Shown piece by piece: positions 37,395 to 47,608 of a stretch of DNA of 64,000 nucleotides. The notes under the pieces were generated by a model, which searched no databases, was not told the origin of the DNA, and worked only from the letters and a program-made list of their open reading frames with translations. Source of the stretch: Paludibacteraceae bacterium (lineage in GTDB: Bacteria > Bacteroidota > Bacteroidia > Bacteroidales > Paludibacteraceae). Both the position numbers and the translations under genes were made by a program. The stretch spans positions 434,001 to 498,000 of the forward strand of contig JAEERP010000001.1 of the NCBI GenBank assembly GCA_016285885.1. The letters are read 5' to 3'. Position 1 is the stretch's first letter. Each line of letters opens with the position of its first letter.

Positions 37395-38570
37395 ATGTTT
37401 GATATAAAATCTTTTTTGATGTCCGATTTCTTTATTACGATGTCTGACACCGCATTTTGGCGGTTTATGATGGGTTCTGCATTGATTATATCGATTGTGG
37501 CGGCCGGTTATTTGATTCCACAGATCCTCTTGATCGCATTCAGGAAAAAGTTGTTCGATGAACCGGATGAGCGTAAAATCCATCATAGCACAGTGCCGAG
37601 ACTGGGTGGAATGGCGTTCATGCCTGTTATTCTGTTCACTGTTTTCATCCTCTTAGTTTTTGATGTTCATGCCTTCAGGAACCAACTGATGGGCGAGTTG
37701 GGTGAGAATGTGTTAAGTCTTTCTATCTGTGTGTGTTCGCTTATTCTCCTCTATGTGGTGGGTATAGCGGACGATTTGATCGGTGTGAAATATAGCGCAA
37801 AATTTGTTGTGCAGGTGGGGTGTGGACTTCTCTTCCTTTTCGGAGGCCTCTACGTCTCCGATCTGCATGGCTTATTGTTCCTCAATAAATTGCCGTACGC
37901 TGTCTTTTGGCCATTGACAGTCATTCTGGTCGTTTTCATCATCAATGCGATGAACCTAATCGATGGTATTGATGGTTTGGCGTCCGGATTGAGTGGCGTG
38001 GCATTGGGCTATTATGGCGGTGTGTTCTTCGAGATAGGGGAGTATGCTTTTGCCATGGTCGCCTTCGCCACCTTGGGTACGGTGATTCCGTTCTTCTACT
38101 ACAATGTCTTTGGAAAGGCGGAGAAGCAGCAGAAGATTTTCATGGGCGATACAGGTTCGTTGACTATCGGACTCATTTTATCTTTCTTGAGTTTCAGGAT
38201 GACGAGCGTGGAGATCTCTCCGGAGCATACCTGCCTCTCCCGCGTCCATCCTCTCTTCCTGGCCTTCTGTCCTCTTTTGGTGCCATGCATGGATGTGATC
38301 AGGGTATTTATCCATCGTGTGAGAATGGGGAACAGCCCGTTCTTGCCTGACAAGAGCCATATCCATCACAAGTTGTTAAGTTTGGGCATGACGCAACATA
38401 AGGCTATGATATTGATTCTTCTGTTCTCGATATTCTTCATCGTCGCAAGTTTGATTCTATCGAAGATTATGGATCCTACGTTGCTGTTGCTTGCCTGCAT
38501 CGCTCTCTATACGGTGTTGAACATCTGGATGACTAAAATGATTAAGAAAAAAGAATTAGAAAAAAAATAA
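37395..38570 (+). CDS. WecA/MraY-family sugar-phosphate transferase (copy 1)
   Basis: A 391-residue polytopic membrane enzyme that moves a sugar-1-phosphate (typically GlcNAc-1-P or a related amino sugar) to undecaprenyl phosphate, starting polysaccharide synthesis. Family motifs: VGIADDLIGVKYSAKF, the catalytic-loop NAMNLIDGIDGLASG, FMGDTGSLTIG and the HIHHKLLSLG loop. Start at 37395 keeps an eight-residue extension; ATG at 37419 would match the paralogue at 51549 better. The two copies are similar over the whole length. First gene of operon 1, seven bases before the Wza-like gene. Confidence 0.93.
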   Translation: MFDIKSFLMSDFFITMSDTAFWRFMMGSALIISIVAAGYLIPQILLIAFRKKLFDEPDERKIHHSTVPRLGGMAFMPVILFTVFILLVFDVHAFRNQLMGELGENVLSLSICVCSLILLYVVGIADDLIGVKYSAKFVVQVGCGLLFLFGGLYVSDLHGLLFLNKLPYAVFWPLTVILVVFIINAMNLIDGIDGLASGLSGVALGYYGGVFFEIGEYAFAMVAFATLGTVIPFFYYNVFGKAEKQQKIFMGDTGSLTIGLILSFLSFRMTSVEISPEHTCLSRVHPLFLAFCPLLVPCMDVIRVFIHRVRMGNSPFLPDKSHIHHKLLSLGMTQHKAMILILLFSIFFIVASLILSKIMDPTLLLLACIALYTVLNIWMTKMIKKKELEKK

Positions 38571-38576
38571 CGACAT

Positions 38577-39422
38577 ATGAATAGGATGAAAGCCAAGTTG
38601 TTTTTTCCTGCACTGCTTATAAGTGCGCTATTTTGTTCGTGCTCTTCATACGAGAAGATCCCTTATTTCCAGGATGCGGATCGTGTTAAGGGCATTAGTG
38701 TTTCCACTGTACAAGAGATTACACTTCGCCCGAAGGATAGGATATCCATCGTGGTGAATTGTAAGGATCCTCAGTTGTCTGCTTTGTTTAACCTCCCTTA
38801 TGTCACGCAACGTGTGGTTACGACGGGTGCACGCAACACACTGTATGGAGAGGAGTCTGGTGCTGTTTCAGGTTACACAGTGGACAGTGAAGGTAATATC
38901 GATTTCCCGACCATAGGAAAATTGAATGTGGCAGGATTGACGCGTAGTGAGTTGAGCACCTTGATCAAGGACGAGATAGAGTCGAGGAACCAGGCGAAAG
39001 ACCCCGTTGTCACTGTCGATTTCTTGAACCTGAGTTTCACGATCATGGGTGAGGTCGCCAATCCTGGCATGTACCGCATCTACAAGGATAACATGACTTT
39101 GTTGGAGGCGATTAGTAGTGCGGGTGACCTGACCATCCAAGGTTTGCGTGAGAATGTGCTGGTCATGCGTATGGAGGAGGGTAAGCAAAAGACCTACCGC
39201 GTGAATCTTACCTCTTTGCAGAATGTGGTACAATCCCCGATCTTTTATCTGCAACAAGATGATATCATATACGTTGAACCTAATAAGATGAAGGCTAAAC
39301 AGTCAACTGTCAACGGAAACGAGGTGAGGTCCACTTCCTTCTGGATCTCTTTGTCTTCTTTGGCGGCGACGGTCGTGGCTATTGTATTGAATAACAATAA
39401 AAAAGATAATAACGATAAATAA
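38577..39422 (+). CDS. Wza-like polysaccharide export lipoprotein (copy 1)
   Basis: A 281-residue outer-membrane-export protein. A signal peptide ends in the lipobox-like LFCSC near residue 20. A Poly_export domain follows (ITLRPKDRISIVVNCKDPQL, GYTVDSEGNIDFPTIGKLNVAGLT), then SLBB-like repeats (TIMGEVANPGMYRIYKDNMTLLEAI), and a C-terminal hydrophobic segment (WISLSSLAATVVAIVL). This form is shorter than E. coli Wza, as in other Bacteroidota capsule loci. It is paired with the Wzc-like kinase gene eight bases downstream. A close paralogue is at 52714. Confidence 0.93.
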   Translation: MNRMKAKLFFPALLISALFCSCSSYEKIPYFQDADRVKGISVSTVQEITLRPKDRISIVVNCKDPQLSALFNLPYVTQRVVTTGARNTLYGEESGAVSGYTVDSEGNIDFPTIGKLNVAGLTRSELSTLIKDEIESRNQAKDPVVTVDFLNLSFTIMGEVANPGMYRIYKDNMTLLEAISSAGDLTIQGLRENVLVMRMEEGKQKTYRVNLTSLQNVVQSPIFYLQQDDIIYVEPNKMKAKQSTVNGNEVRSTSFWISLSSLAATVVAIVLNNNKKDNNDK

Positions 39423-39430
39423 TAAATTTT

Positions 39431-41830
39431 ATGGAAGAAAACAAGAAAAACGGCAGTGGCCAATCGGAAGATTTCATCGATCTCGGTGAGTTGATTCTGT
39501 TGTGTGTCAGGAAGTGGCATTGGTTTGCCGTTTCCTTTGCCATTGTTTTGGCTTTGGCAGTCCTTTACATCCTGAAGACTCCTGAATCCTACACTCGTAC
39601 GGCGGAGGTTCAGATTAAGTCAGAGGCCAAGACTGGTCCTAGTATGAACATCCAAAATGCCTTTAACGACATGGGGGGCATGTTCGCCATGAACACGAAC
39701 GTCAACAATGAGTTGCGCGCTTTGCTCTCCTCTGACGTGATGTTCGAAGTGGTTAGACGATTGAACCTGGATGTTAACTATACTGTGGATGGTAGTTTCC
39801 ACGACATCGTTTTGTACGGGTCCAATCTGCCTGTCATAGTCTCTTTCATTGATTTGACAGACTATGATAATGTCTATTGTGACGTCTCCCTGGGCGATTC
39901 TGCCGCATCTAAGGATTATGTCAAGATTGATAACATCGCCTACACGGTGAATGGAGAGGTTAAGCAGGTGCACGAACCTGCGATGGCTTCTTTGGGCGAT
40001 ACGATCAACACGGCGATCGGAAGGCTTGTCGTTCAACGAAATGTACGCTACTCGAACAATGATATCCGTTATTTGCATGTCACTCGTACCAATATGTACT
40101 CATCTCAGGAGAATTGGTCTGGTGCTCTGAGCGTCACTCAGGACGATGAGAAAGCGGATGTCATCACATTGGAGGTGAAGGATGTCTCCATCCAACGTGC
40201 CGACGACATCTTGGATATGTTGATCAAGGTTTACAACGAGAATTGGATTAAGGATAAGAACCAGATCGCGGATGGTACTTCCATGTTCATCAATGAACGT
40301 TTGAGCATCATCGAGAATGAACTTTCTTCCGTTGATAACGATATCTCCTCTTACAAAAGTAAGAACCTCTTGCCTGATGTGAAGGCGGTGGCTGAGATGT
40401 ACATGCAGGAGAATGCGAGCATCTCCAACCAATTGAGGGATTTGAACGCACAGTTGTACATGACCAACTACATCCGTGACTACCTCTCTGTCCAAAAGAA
40501 CCAGACGAAGGTCTTGCCGGTAAGTTCCGGTTTGCAGAATGCGAACATCGAGTCTCAGATCTCCGAGTACAACGATAAACTTTTGCAAAGAAACAGGTTG
40601 GAGTCTAACAGTAGCTCCGAGAACGACCTCGTAAGGCAGATGGATATCGATCTGGGGTCCATGCGTAGTGCGATCTTGGTCTCCATCGACAACCAAATCG
40701 CTGCGATCGACAACCAGATCCGTAACTTGAAACACAGTGAGAGACAAGCTTTGTCCCGCATCTCTTCCAACCCTAAGCAGGCAGAGATGTTGCTGTCCGC
40801 CGAACGTCAACAAGCGGTCAAGGAGGCCCTCTACTTGTTCCTCCTCCAAAAACGTGAGGAAAATGAGTTGTCTCAATCCTTCACTGCTTACAACACCCGT
40901 ATCATCAAGCGTCCGGGCGGTAGCATGTTGCCTGACGCACCTAAGAAACGTAATATCCTGCTGATCGCTTTTGCCATTGGCTTGATCGTTCCTTTGTCTC
41001 TTATCTACATCAAGGAGACTTTAAATACGACCCTTCGTGGCAAGAAGGATCTGGAGCAAGTACCAGTTCCGTTGTTGGGCGAGATTCCTTTGTCGAAACA
41101 GCCAAAGAAGTGGTGGCAGTTCTGGAGAAAAGAACAGAAGGTGCAGGATGCTGTTGTGGAGCATGGTAATCGTAATGCGATCAACGAGGCCTTCCGTATA
41201 TTGCGTACCAACTTGGAGTTCATGGTGAAGAAGGACAGCAATGTCATGTTGTTCACTTCCTACAATGCGGGTAGCGGTAAGAGCTTCCTCTGCGTGAATA
41301 CGGCTTTGAGTTTGGCTATTAAAGAGAAGAAGGTGCTCGTGATTGATGGTGACATGCGCCATGCCTCCCTTTCCAAGTGGGCGAACAGCCCGAACATCGG
41401 TTTGAGCACCTACCTTAGCGGAAAGGTGAACACAATCGAGGAGGTTATGGTGAAGAATGTGGATGGCAACGTTGGCTTGGACATGATTCCTGTCGGCGCC
41501 ATTCCGCCGAACCCTTCAGAGTTGATCGGCAATGGCTTGTTGGGCGAATCGATCGAGAGACTGAAGAAGCAATATGACTACGTCTTCATCGACTGTCCTC
41601 CGATTGATATCGTGGCGGACGCTCAGATTGTGGAGAATTATGCGGATAGAACATTGTTCGTCGTTCGTACAGGTCTGTTGGAGCGCTCTTTGCTCGACGA
41701 CTTGACCGCATTGTACCACGAGAACCGCTTTAAGAATATGACCTTGATCCTGAATGGTACGCCAATGGAGAAAGGTAAGTACAATTATCGTAGCGGATAT
41801 TATAGCAGCGATTATTATTCATATAGTTGA
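39431..41830 (+). CDS. Wzc-like chain-length regulator and tyrosine autokinase (copy 1)
   Basis: A 799-residue inner-membrane protein. Two membrane segments (about 30-50 and 510-530) flank a large periplasmic coiled-coil region with a Wzz-like start. The cytoplasmic BY-kinase domain has Walker A YNAGSGKS near 612-620, Walker A' VLVIDGDMR, and Walker B YVFIDCPPID. The C-terminus is a tyrosine cluster (KYNYRSGYYSSDYYSYS) with seven Tyr, the autophosphorylation tail. It governs polymer length and export with Wza; dephosphorylation is likely by the PHP phosphatase encoded next. A paralogue lies at 53589. Confidence 0.95.
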   Translation: MEENKKNGSGQSEDFIDLGELILLCVRKWHWFAVSFAIVLALAVLYILKTPESYTRTAEVQIKSEAKTGPSMNIQNAFNDMGGMFAMNTNVNNELRALLSSDVMFEVVRRLNLDVNYTVDGSFHDIVLYGSNLPVIVSFIDLTDYDNVYCDVSLGDSAASKDYVKIDNIAYTVNGEVKQVHEPAMASLGDTINTAIGRLVVQRNVRYSNNDIRYLHVTRTNMYSSQENWSGALSVTQDDEKADVITLEVKDVSIQRADDILDMLIKVYNENWIKDKNQIADGTSMFINERLSIIENELSSVDNDISSYKSKNLLPDVKAVAEMYMQENASISNQLRDLNAQLYMTNYIRDYLSVQKNQTKVLPVSSGLQNANIESQISEYNDKLLQRNRLESNSSSENDLVRQMDIDLGSMRSAILVSIDNQIAAIDNQIRNLKHSERQALSRISSNPKQAEMLLSAERQQAVKEALYLFLLQKREENELSQSFTAYNTRIIKRPGGSMLPDAPKKRNILLIAFAIGLIVPLSLIYIKETLNTTLRGKKDLEQVPVPLLGEIPLSKQPKKWWQFWRKEQKVQDAVVEHGNRNAINEAFRILRTNLEFMVKKDSNVMLFTSYNAGSGKSFLCVNTALSLAIKEKKVLVIDGDMRHASLSKWANSPNIGLSTYLSGKVNTIEEVMVKNVDGNVGLDMIPVGAIPPNPSELIGNGLLGESIERLKKQYDYVFIDCPPIDIVADAQIVENYADRTLFVVRTGLLERSLLDDLTALYHENRFKNMTLILNGTPMEKGKYNYRSGYYSSDYYSYS

Positions 41831-41898
41831 TAAGGCACGGAAGAGCGTTTCCTCGCTCTTCCGCCCATATCCTATTTTGATTCAAAAGAATATATAGC

Positions 41899-42606
41899 AT
41901 GTCTTTGCTTGGATTTTTATTTGACAATGTGACGCTGGCCGATTCCCGTGTATGTAAGGGAATGGTCGATTGTCACTCACATTTGATTCCTGGTGTAGAC
42001 GACGGAATTCAGAAGCTGGAGGATTCTCTTGCCGTGCTCGACATGTATGAGAAGTTGGGCATGACAGAGGTCTATTGTACTCCCCATATCATGGAGGATT
42101 TCCCTAATTCCACAGAGAAGTTGAAGGATCGTTTCGCTCAGTTGTGCGACGCCTACAAGGGAGGTATCAAACTCCATTTGGCGGCGGAGTATATGATAGA
42201 TAATCTTTTGCTTCAGCGTTTGTCGGAAAAGGATTTGTTGCCCCATGGCGTCAATGGAGACCATCTTTTGATTGAGACTTCTTATTACTCATCTCCCGGT
42301 TATTTCGACGAAGTGGTGGAGAAGGTGAGGTCGTTGGGCCTATGGCCGATGTTAGCCCATCCGGAACGATATAATTACATGGAGAAGGATCGGTATGAAG
42401 AGTTGAAGTCCCGTGGAGTCAAGTTTCAGATGAATTTGCCAGCCTTGTTGGGGCGCTACGGTGACGATGCGAAAAAGAAAGCTCGCATGCTCCTGAAGAA
42501 ACACATGTATGACTTTGTCGGTACGGATGTTCATCGTTTCGAACCCGATTTTGGTCAGCGGAAAATAAAGAAGAGCGATGTCTCCCAAGTATTACTAATG
42601 AGATAA
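41899..42606 (+). CDS. PHP-type tyrosine-protein phosphatase (CpsB/YwqE-like)
   Basis: A 235-residue metal-dependent phosphatase of the PHP superfamily. Metal ligands are apparent in DCHSHLIPGVDDG (near residue 24), YCTPHIM, LLAHPERYNYM-type (PMLAHPERY) and a C-terminal GTDVHRF. In Gram-positive and Bacteroidota capsule loci this family removes phosphate from the tyrosine cluster of the BY-kinase, which is encoded directly upstream. Only operon 1 carries it; the second kinase copy has no phosphatase gene after it. Confidence 0.92.
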   Translation: MSLLGFLFDNVTLADSRVCKGMVDCHSHLIPGVDDGIQKLEDSLAVLDMYEKLGMTEVYCTPHIMEDFPNSTEKLKDRFAQLCDAYKGGIKLHLAAEYMIDNLLLQRLSEKDLLPHGVNGDHLLIETSYYSSPGYFDEVVEKVRSLGLWPMLAHPERYNYMEKDRYEELKSRGVKFQMNLPALLGRYGDDAKKKARMLLKKHMYDFVGTDVHRFEPDFGQRKIKKSDVSQVLLMR

Positions 42607-42648
42607 GATTGGGCATATATCCCCTTCAATAGACAATTGTAGATTTAT

Positions 42649-43758
42649 ATGAATAACAAATTTATCACGGTCACCTCTCCTTTGCTTCCTGATTTGGAAA
42701 CGTTCCACGGAATGCTGAAAGAAATATGGGAATCTAAGTTCATCACCAATAATGGATCCTTCCACAAACAGTTGGAGAAGGAGTTGGCTGCATATTTGAA
42801 GGTGCCTTATGTCAGTCTTTTTACCAATGGTACATTGCCGCTCATCACGGCTTTACAGGCGCTTCGGGTGACTGGCGAAGTGATTACAACTCCTTATAGC
42901 TTTGTCGCGACCACCCATGCGTTGTGGTGGAATGGCATAAAGCCTGTCTTTGTGGATGTAGATCCTAATACAGGTAATTTAGACCCTGATAAAATCGAGG
43001 CTGCCATCACGCCGAAGACCACTGCGATCATGCCTGTCCACGTTTATGGTAAACCATGTGACACGAAGCGGATTCAAGAGATCGCCGATCGTTACGGACT
43101 AAAGGTCATCTATGACGCAGCCCACGCATTCGGTGTCGAGGTGGATGGAGAGAGCGTGTTGAACGCTGGCGATATGTCAACCCTTTCGTTTCATGCCACA
43201 AAGGTATACAATACAATTGAGGGTGGGGCGATGGTGATGCACGATGAAAAGACGAAACAGCGCATTGATTATTTGAAGAACTTCGGCTTTGCGGGAGAGA
43301 CTACCGTCGTGGGACCTGGCATCAACTCCAAGATGGATGAGGTGCGCTCCGCTTATGGCATCTTGAACCTCCGTCAGGTGGACGATGCGATCAGTGCTCG
43401 AAAAGAGGTTGCGATCGAATATAGGAAAGTCTTGCGGAATGTCGAGGGCATCACCTTCTTCGATGATATTCCAGGCGTCAAACACAACTATTCCTACTTC
43501 CCGATCTTCATAGACGAGCAAAAGTATGGAATGTCTAGGGATGACCTATACATGAAGATGAGGGAGGCGCAAGTCTATGGTAGACGTTACTTCTATCCAT
43601 TGATTTCGGAGTTCTCCACTTATAGAGGCTTAGAGTCGGCCGATCCTAAGAATTTGCCGAACGCACATAAGATGGCGAATACCGTCATCTGCCTTCCGAT
43701 GCATCATGCGCTCTCCAAGGAAGACATCCAGCGCATTCTCTCGCTAATCGTTAAGTAG
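42649..43758 (+). CDS. DegT/DnrJ/EryC1/StrS-family sugar aminotransferase
   Basis: A 369-residue PLP enzyme that places an amino group on a keto-sugar nucleotide. Lys185 in SFHATKVYNTIEGG is the Schiff-base lysine; LFTNGTLPL near 57 and VIYDAAHAFG near 153 line the PLP site. Length and motifs are complete. An epimerase/dehydratase producing the keto-sugar substrate is not in the window, but the presence of this enzyme implies an amino deoxysugar in the polymer, which would be a suitable acceptor for an acyl group. Followed by a WbqC-like gene. Confidence 0.94.
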   Translation: MNNKFITVTSPLLPDLETFHGMLKEIWESKFITNNGSFHKQLEKELAAYLKVPYVSLFTNGTLPLITALQALRVTGEVITTPYSFVATTHALWWNGIKPVFVDVDPNTGNLDPDKIEAAITPKTTAIMPVHVYGKPCDTKRIQEIADRYGLKVIYDAAHAFGVEVDGESVLNAGDMSTLSFHATKVYNTIEGGAMVMHDEKTKQRIDYLKNFGFAGETTVVGPGINSKMDEVRSAYGILNLRQVDDAISARKEVAIEYRKVLRNVEGITFFDDIPGVKHNYSYFPIFIDEQKYGMSRDDLYMKMREAQVYGRRYFYPLISEFSTYRGLESADPKNLPNAHKMANTVICLPMHHALSKEDIQRILSLIVK

Positions 43759-43801
43759 GATAATTGAAGTGAATTGTACCCCAATATTATAGAAGCTAAA
43801 T

Positions 43802-44527
43802 ATGATACTTGCTTGCAATCAACCATATTTCATCCCCTATATTGGATTTTGGCAATTGATCAATTGCGCAGACGTCTTCGTTATAGGAGATGATTATGCT
43901 TATATCAATAGGGGTTGGGTGAATCGGAACCGTATCTTAAACCAAGCCGAACCCATGTATTATGGTTTGCCTTTGGAGAAAGCAAGCCAAAATAAGTTTA
44001 TCAATGAAATCAATCTTGCGGACATGAACGTCGACAAGATGATGAAGACAGTTCTATATAATTACAGGAAAAGTCCTAATTTCAAGGATGGATACGAACT
44101 GTTGGAACGGATTTTCGCTTGCAAGGAGAAGAACCTTGCCTATTTCCTGGGTAACTCTATGGAGATTGTCTGCGACTATTTGAATATCAAGACGCGTTTG
44201 TGCTACTCCTCTTCGTTCGAGGGCAATAGCCTATTGAAGAGGGAGTATCGTATATATGATTTCTGTAAAAGGATGGGGGCTGACACTTACATCAATTCGA
44301 TAGGTGGTACGGCATTGTATGATTTTGATGAGTTCAGGAAACGTGATTTGACCCTGAAATTTATCAAATCGGACATTCATCCATACAACCAGTTCGGTAA
44401 TGAGTTTGTGCCATATCTCTCCATCTTGGATGTCATCATGTTCAATTCAAGGGAAGAGGTGATTCGCATGTTAAACGATTATACGTTGATTGACAATAAA
44501 AACGATCTTCCTCCCGCTCATGCCTAA
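43802..44527 (+). CDS. WbqC-like family protein
   Basis: A 241-residue protein of the WbqC family (MILACNQPYFIPYIGFWQLI at the start, then VFVIGDDYAYINRGWVNRNR). The family is common in O-antigen and capsule clusters and often found beside DegT-type aminotransferase genes, as here, but its reaction has not been settled. Cytoplasmic by sequence; no transmembrane segment. It starts 43 bases after the aminotransferase gene. Confidence 0.88.
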   Translation: MILACNQPYFIPYIGFWQLINCADVFVIGDDYAYINRGWVNRNRILNQAEPMYYGLPLEKASQNKFINEINLADMNVDKMMKTVLYNYRKSPNFKDGYELLERIFACKEKNLAYFLGNSMEIVCDYLNIKTRLCYSSSFEGNSLLKREYRIYDFCKRMGADTYINSIGGTALYDFDEFRKRDLTLKFIKSDIHPYNQFGNEFVPYLSILDVIMFNSREEVIRMLNDYTLIDNKNDLPPAHA

Positions 44528-44604
44528 TGCGTTGGATATGGACGATTGTCATGTCTCATTTCCAACCCTTCGACCGAAACGCCGACGAACTCTGATTAGA
44601 GATT

Positions 44605-45669
44605 ATGGAGAATAATAAAGACATATACTTTGCGCCTGTGCTCATCCCGACATTGTGCCGGTCGAAGCATTTCATCCGATTGGTGGAGAGCTTGAAGCGT
44701 AACACTTGGGCGAAATATACGGATGTGTATGTCGGCTTGGATTATCCTCCGTCGGAGAAGTATAGGCAAGGTTGGCAGGAGATCTGTGACTATGTGGACA
44801 ATGGGGATTTCTCTTGCTTCGCGAAGTTCGTGGTGTTCAAACGCACTGAGAACTATGGCAGTGCGAGGAACTCCTCCCATCTGATCGAATATGCATATGA
44901 GCATTATCCATGTTGGATTCGTACGGATGACGACGTGGAATTCTCTCCGAATTTCTTGGAGTTCGAGGATAAGTGTTTGTGGGCCTACAGGAACGATCCT
45001 GACGTGACCTGTGTCTCCGGCTATTCCTATCCTGTTAAGTGGAAGATGGACGAGGGGATTACCTGCTTCAAGCAAAATTTCACCTTGTCCGCTTGGGGAC
45101 TTGGTTTCTGGGGCTCCAAAAAGAGCGAATATTCCGATTACATTAAGACAGGGAAAATGTTGGCGGATGCGGGGAATGTCGTGAAGAAGAAATATCACGA
45201 GCGTATGATCGACTCCTGTTTCCGTGATTATTTCTCCTCCGTCCTCTCGTATGGCAGTCAGACCTCCCTCTTCCTCATCTGTTCAGATGTCGCACTTCGA
45301 GCCTATTTGGCGTGTCATAGCAAATACTGCATATCACCGGTTATCTCGAAAGTGAGAAACCATGGATTCGACGGGACGGGCGAGTACTGTACGGCGATAG
45401 AGGGCAATGGCGAGCATGCGCTCGATTTCAATTACTCATCGCAAGAGATCGACACCTCAGACCACTTCGATTTTATTCCGGACGATTCCCTCCAATATAC
45501 GGAGGAGAACAAACGAGCCTTGAATGCGTTCGACTATCGCTCTGAGGAGGAGATGAAACCGGCGATACATAATTTTCAACTGATAAAACGCTATGGATTA
45601 ACGATCGCCAAGATAATTCATGGCGTGGAGACTTTTCTTGAGAACAAATTACATTGGGGTAAAAAATGA
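44605..45669 (+). CDS. GT-A-type glycosyltransferase
   Basis: A 354-residue cytoplasmic-facing glycosyltransferase. The N-terminal half resembles the GT-A fold: VLIPTLCRSKHFIRLVESL for the nucleotide-sugar entrance, and WIRTDDDVEFSPNF containing the metal-binding acidic cluster. YPVKWKMDEGITCFKQ and LSAWGLGFWG further on are typical of the hemolysin-activation-like group of this family. Donor and acceptor sugars cannot be predicted. Its stop overlaps the start of the next gene by four bases. Confidence 0.85.
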   Translation: MENNKDIYFAPVLIPTLCRSKHFIRLVESLKRNTWAKYTDVYVGLDYPPSEKYRQGWQEICDYVDNGDFSCFAKFVVFKRTENYGSARNSSHLIEYAYEHYPCWIRTDDDVEFSPNFLEFEDKCLWAYRNDPDVTCVSGYSYPVKWKMDEGITCFKQNFTLSAWGLGFWGSKKSEYSDYIKTGKMLADAGNVVKKKYHERMIDSCFRDYFSSVLSYGSQTSLFLICSDVALRAYLACHSKYCISPVISKVRNHGFDGTGEYCTAIEGNGEHALDFNYSSQEIDTSDHFDFIPDDSLQYTEENKRALNAFDYRSEEEMKPAIHNFQLIKRYGLTIAKIIHGVETFLENKLHWGKK

Positions 45670-46466
45670 TTCCTAAGGTTATCCATTATTGCTGGTTCGG
45701 TCATAATCCGTTGCCTGATTTGGCGGTACGATGCATCGAGTCGTGGCGAAAATTCCTTCCTGATTATGAGGTCAAGGAGTGGAATGAGGAGAACTTCGAT
45801 GTGAACGCCATAACCTACACGAGGGAAGCCTATGCGGAGAAGAAGTATGCGTTTGTCAGTGATTATGCCCGATTCTGGATATTATATAATTACGGCGGAC
45901 TCTATTTCGACACCGACGTGGAGATCATCAAACCGTTGGACGAGATTGTGAACCGAGGTGCTTTTATGGGTTGCGAACAAGACTATAAACTGCTCGCGAA
46001 TGGTTCTGTCGTGCCAGGAACAGGGGTTGCGGTCAACCCAGGTTTGGGAATTGGCGCTGAGCCGGGAATGGCTGTCTACAAGGAAATATTGGACCAATAC
46101 GCAACCTTCCACTTCCTCTATGCGGATGGCAGTCAGAATCAGAAAACCGTAGTGGCTTACACCACTGAGTTGTTAGTCACGAAGGGGTTGGAAGTGAAGA
46201 ATGAGATACAATGTGTGGATGGCATATACATATATCCCAAAGCCTATTTCGGTCCTAAGGATTATATAACCAATGAGTTGAATGTCAATGAAAAGACTGT
46301 GACCATTCATCATTACAACGCAAGTTGGAGAGATCAAACCATATTAGGATCTCTTTACGAGATGATAAAAAATGGCTTCCTTTTGCGTTGCTTGCCAACC
46401 AGACTAGTTTCCCGTATACTCCGCATGAAAGAACATAAGCGGGTTACCGGATCATATTTTAATTGA
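45666..46466 (+). CDS. Glycosyltransferase of the GT32 (DXD sugar-binding) type
   Basis: A 266-residue enzyme with the family start MIPKVIHYCWFGHNPLP, KYAFVSDYARFWILYNYGG in the middle and YFDTDVEIIKPL containing the DXD motif. Members transfer galactose, mannose or related sugars in capsule synthesis. It overlaps the preceding glycosyltransferase gene by four bases, so the two are translationally coupled and may act in sequence. Specificity unknown. Confidence 0.9.
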   Translation: MIPKVIHYCWFGHNPLPDLAVRCIESWRKFLPDYEVKEWNEENFDVNAITYTREAYAEKKYAFVSDYARFWILYNYGGLYFDTDVEIIKPLDEIVNRGAFMGCEQDYKLLANGSVVPGTGVAVNPGLGIGAEPGMAVYKEILDQYATFHFLYADGSQNQKTVVAYTTELLVTKGLEVKNEIQCVDGIYIYPKAYFGPKDYITNELNVNEKTVTIHHYNASWRDQTILGSLYEMIKNGFLLRCLPTRLVSRILRMKEHKRVTGSYFN

Positions 46467-46476
46467 TATTGATTAT

Positions 46477-47592
46477 ATGTTTCTAGCCTATTACGTCTAT
46501 AACATGCTTTTGATTGTGCTGATCTTTCTCGCATATCAATATGCGATGACCGGCAAAAGGGCTTTCCCTTACATGATCATTGGCATCTTCACGCTTGTGA
46601 TAGGATTACGCTATAAAGTGGGGGATGACTATCTCGCCTACACGGGCTTCTTCTCTAATCCGAAGCTCTTCCCGGACATGGAGTATGGTTTCACCAGCGT
46701 GTGTAGATTCTTCCATTCAATGGGCTTCCATCCTATTACGATCATCATGTTGGTGGCCCTGTTTGAAATTTATTTCTTCGTCAGGACATTCCAGAAGTTC
46801 AAGTTCGCTTTGCCATGGGCTTTCTTTTTCTTGTTCACGACGTTGGAGTTGTTCATATGGAATAACGCATTGAGGCAGAGTGTCGCCTTTTGTATATTCC
46901 TATACTCCATCCGGTTCATCCATGAAAGAAGGTTCATACCATATGCCTTGCTCATCGTCCTTGCCGCTTCAATCCACAAGACTGCCTATCCGTTGGCTGT
47001 CTTCTATTTCGTGTTGAATTTCAGGGTGCGGGACGATAAATTAATACAATATGCGCTCTTCTTCGGCACATTTGTGGCGGGGGCGGTCCTGAAGGAGTTT
47101 ATATTCGCCAACCTAGGAACCATCGCCGGTTCCATTGGCTTCGGGGATGCCGCATCCAATGTGGACTATTTGAAGACCTTGGACTGGTCAAATAGCAAGA
47201 ACTCCATGGGTATTGCCACCTTCATCTGGATGTTGTTGGATATGTCGGTGATTTGGATGTACGATAAGCTGAAAAATGCATATAGCCATACAGGTTTCGA
47301 ACTCTATTACAAGCTCTACTTCATCGGCATCATGCTGCAGAACTGTATTGGAGGAACCTATTTGGATCGTGTGAACATGTACTTCCTGCCATTCCGAATC
47401 GTCATCTATGCGTTCTTCATGTACGAGTTGTCGAAGAAGAAGGATGTGCTATACAGAGCGCCTATCGCCTTTTTCTGCATGTTGACGTATGCATTGTGTA
47501 TGTGGGCGGTATATAATCATGCGGCGACCTCATCACCATATGAGTTCGTCGATTTGGGATTCTTCCCTTCGAAGCAGACTTTTTTTGATTGA
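46477..47592 (+). CDS. EpsG-family membrane protein, probable Wzy-type polymerase
   Basis: A 371-residue membrane protein with about ten predicted hydrophobic segments beginning at the N-terminus (LLIVLIFLAYQYAMTG). The stretch GLRYKVGDDYLAY is the EpsG-family signature, and WNNALRQSVAFCIFLYSIRFI another. EpsG-like proteins are the likely repeat-unit polymerases of many Bacteroidota and Gram-positive capsule loci. It is the only polymerase candidate in the window, although the flippase candidates are in operon 2. Confidence 0.85.
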   Translation: MFLAYYVYNMLLIVLIFLAYQYAMTGKRAFPYMIIGIFTLVIGLRYKVGDDYLAYTGFFSNPKLFPDMEYGFTSVCRFFHSMGFHPITIIMLVALFEIYFFVRTFQKFKFALPWAFFFLFTTLELFIWNNALRQSVAFCIFLYSIRFIHERRFIPYALLIVLAASIHKTAYPLAVFYFVLNFRVRDDKLIQYALFFGTFVAGAVLKEFIFANLGTIAGSIGFGDAASNVDYLKTLDWSNSKNSMGIATFIWMLLDMSVIWMYDKLKNAYSHTGFELYYKLYFIGIMLQNCIGGTYLDRVNMYFLPFRIVIYAFFMYELSKKKDVLYRAPIAFFCMLTYALCMWAVYNHAATSSPYEFVDLGFFPSKQTFFD

Positions 47593-47608
47593 TTATTAGT
47601 CGTTTATT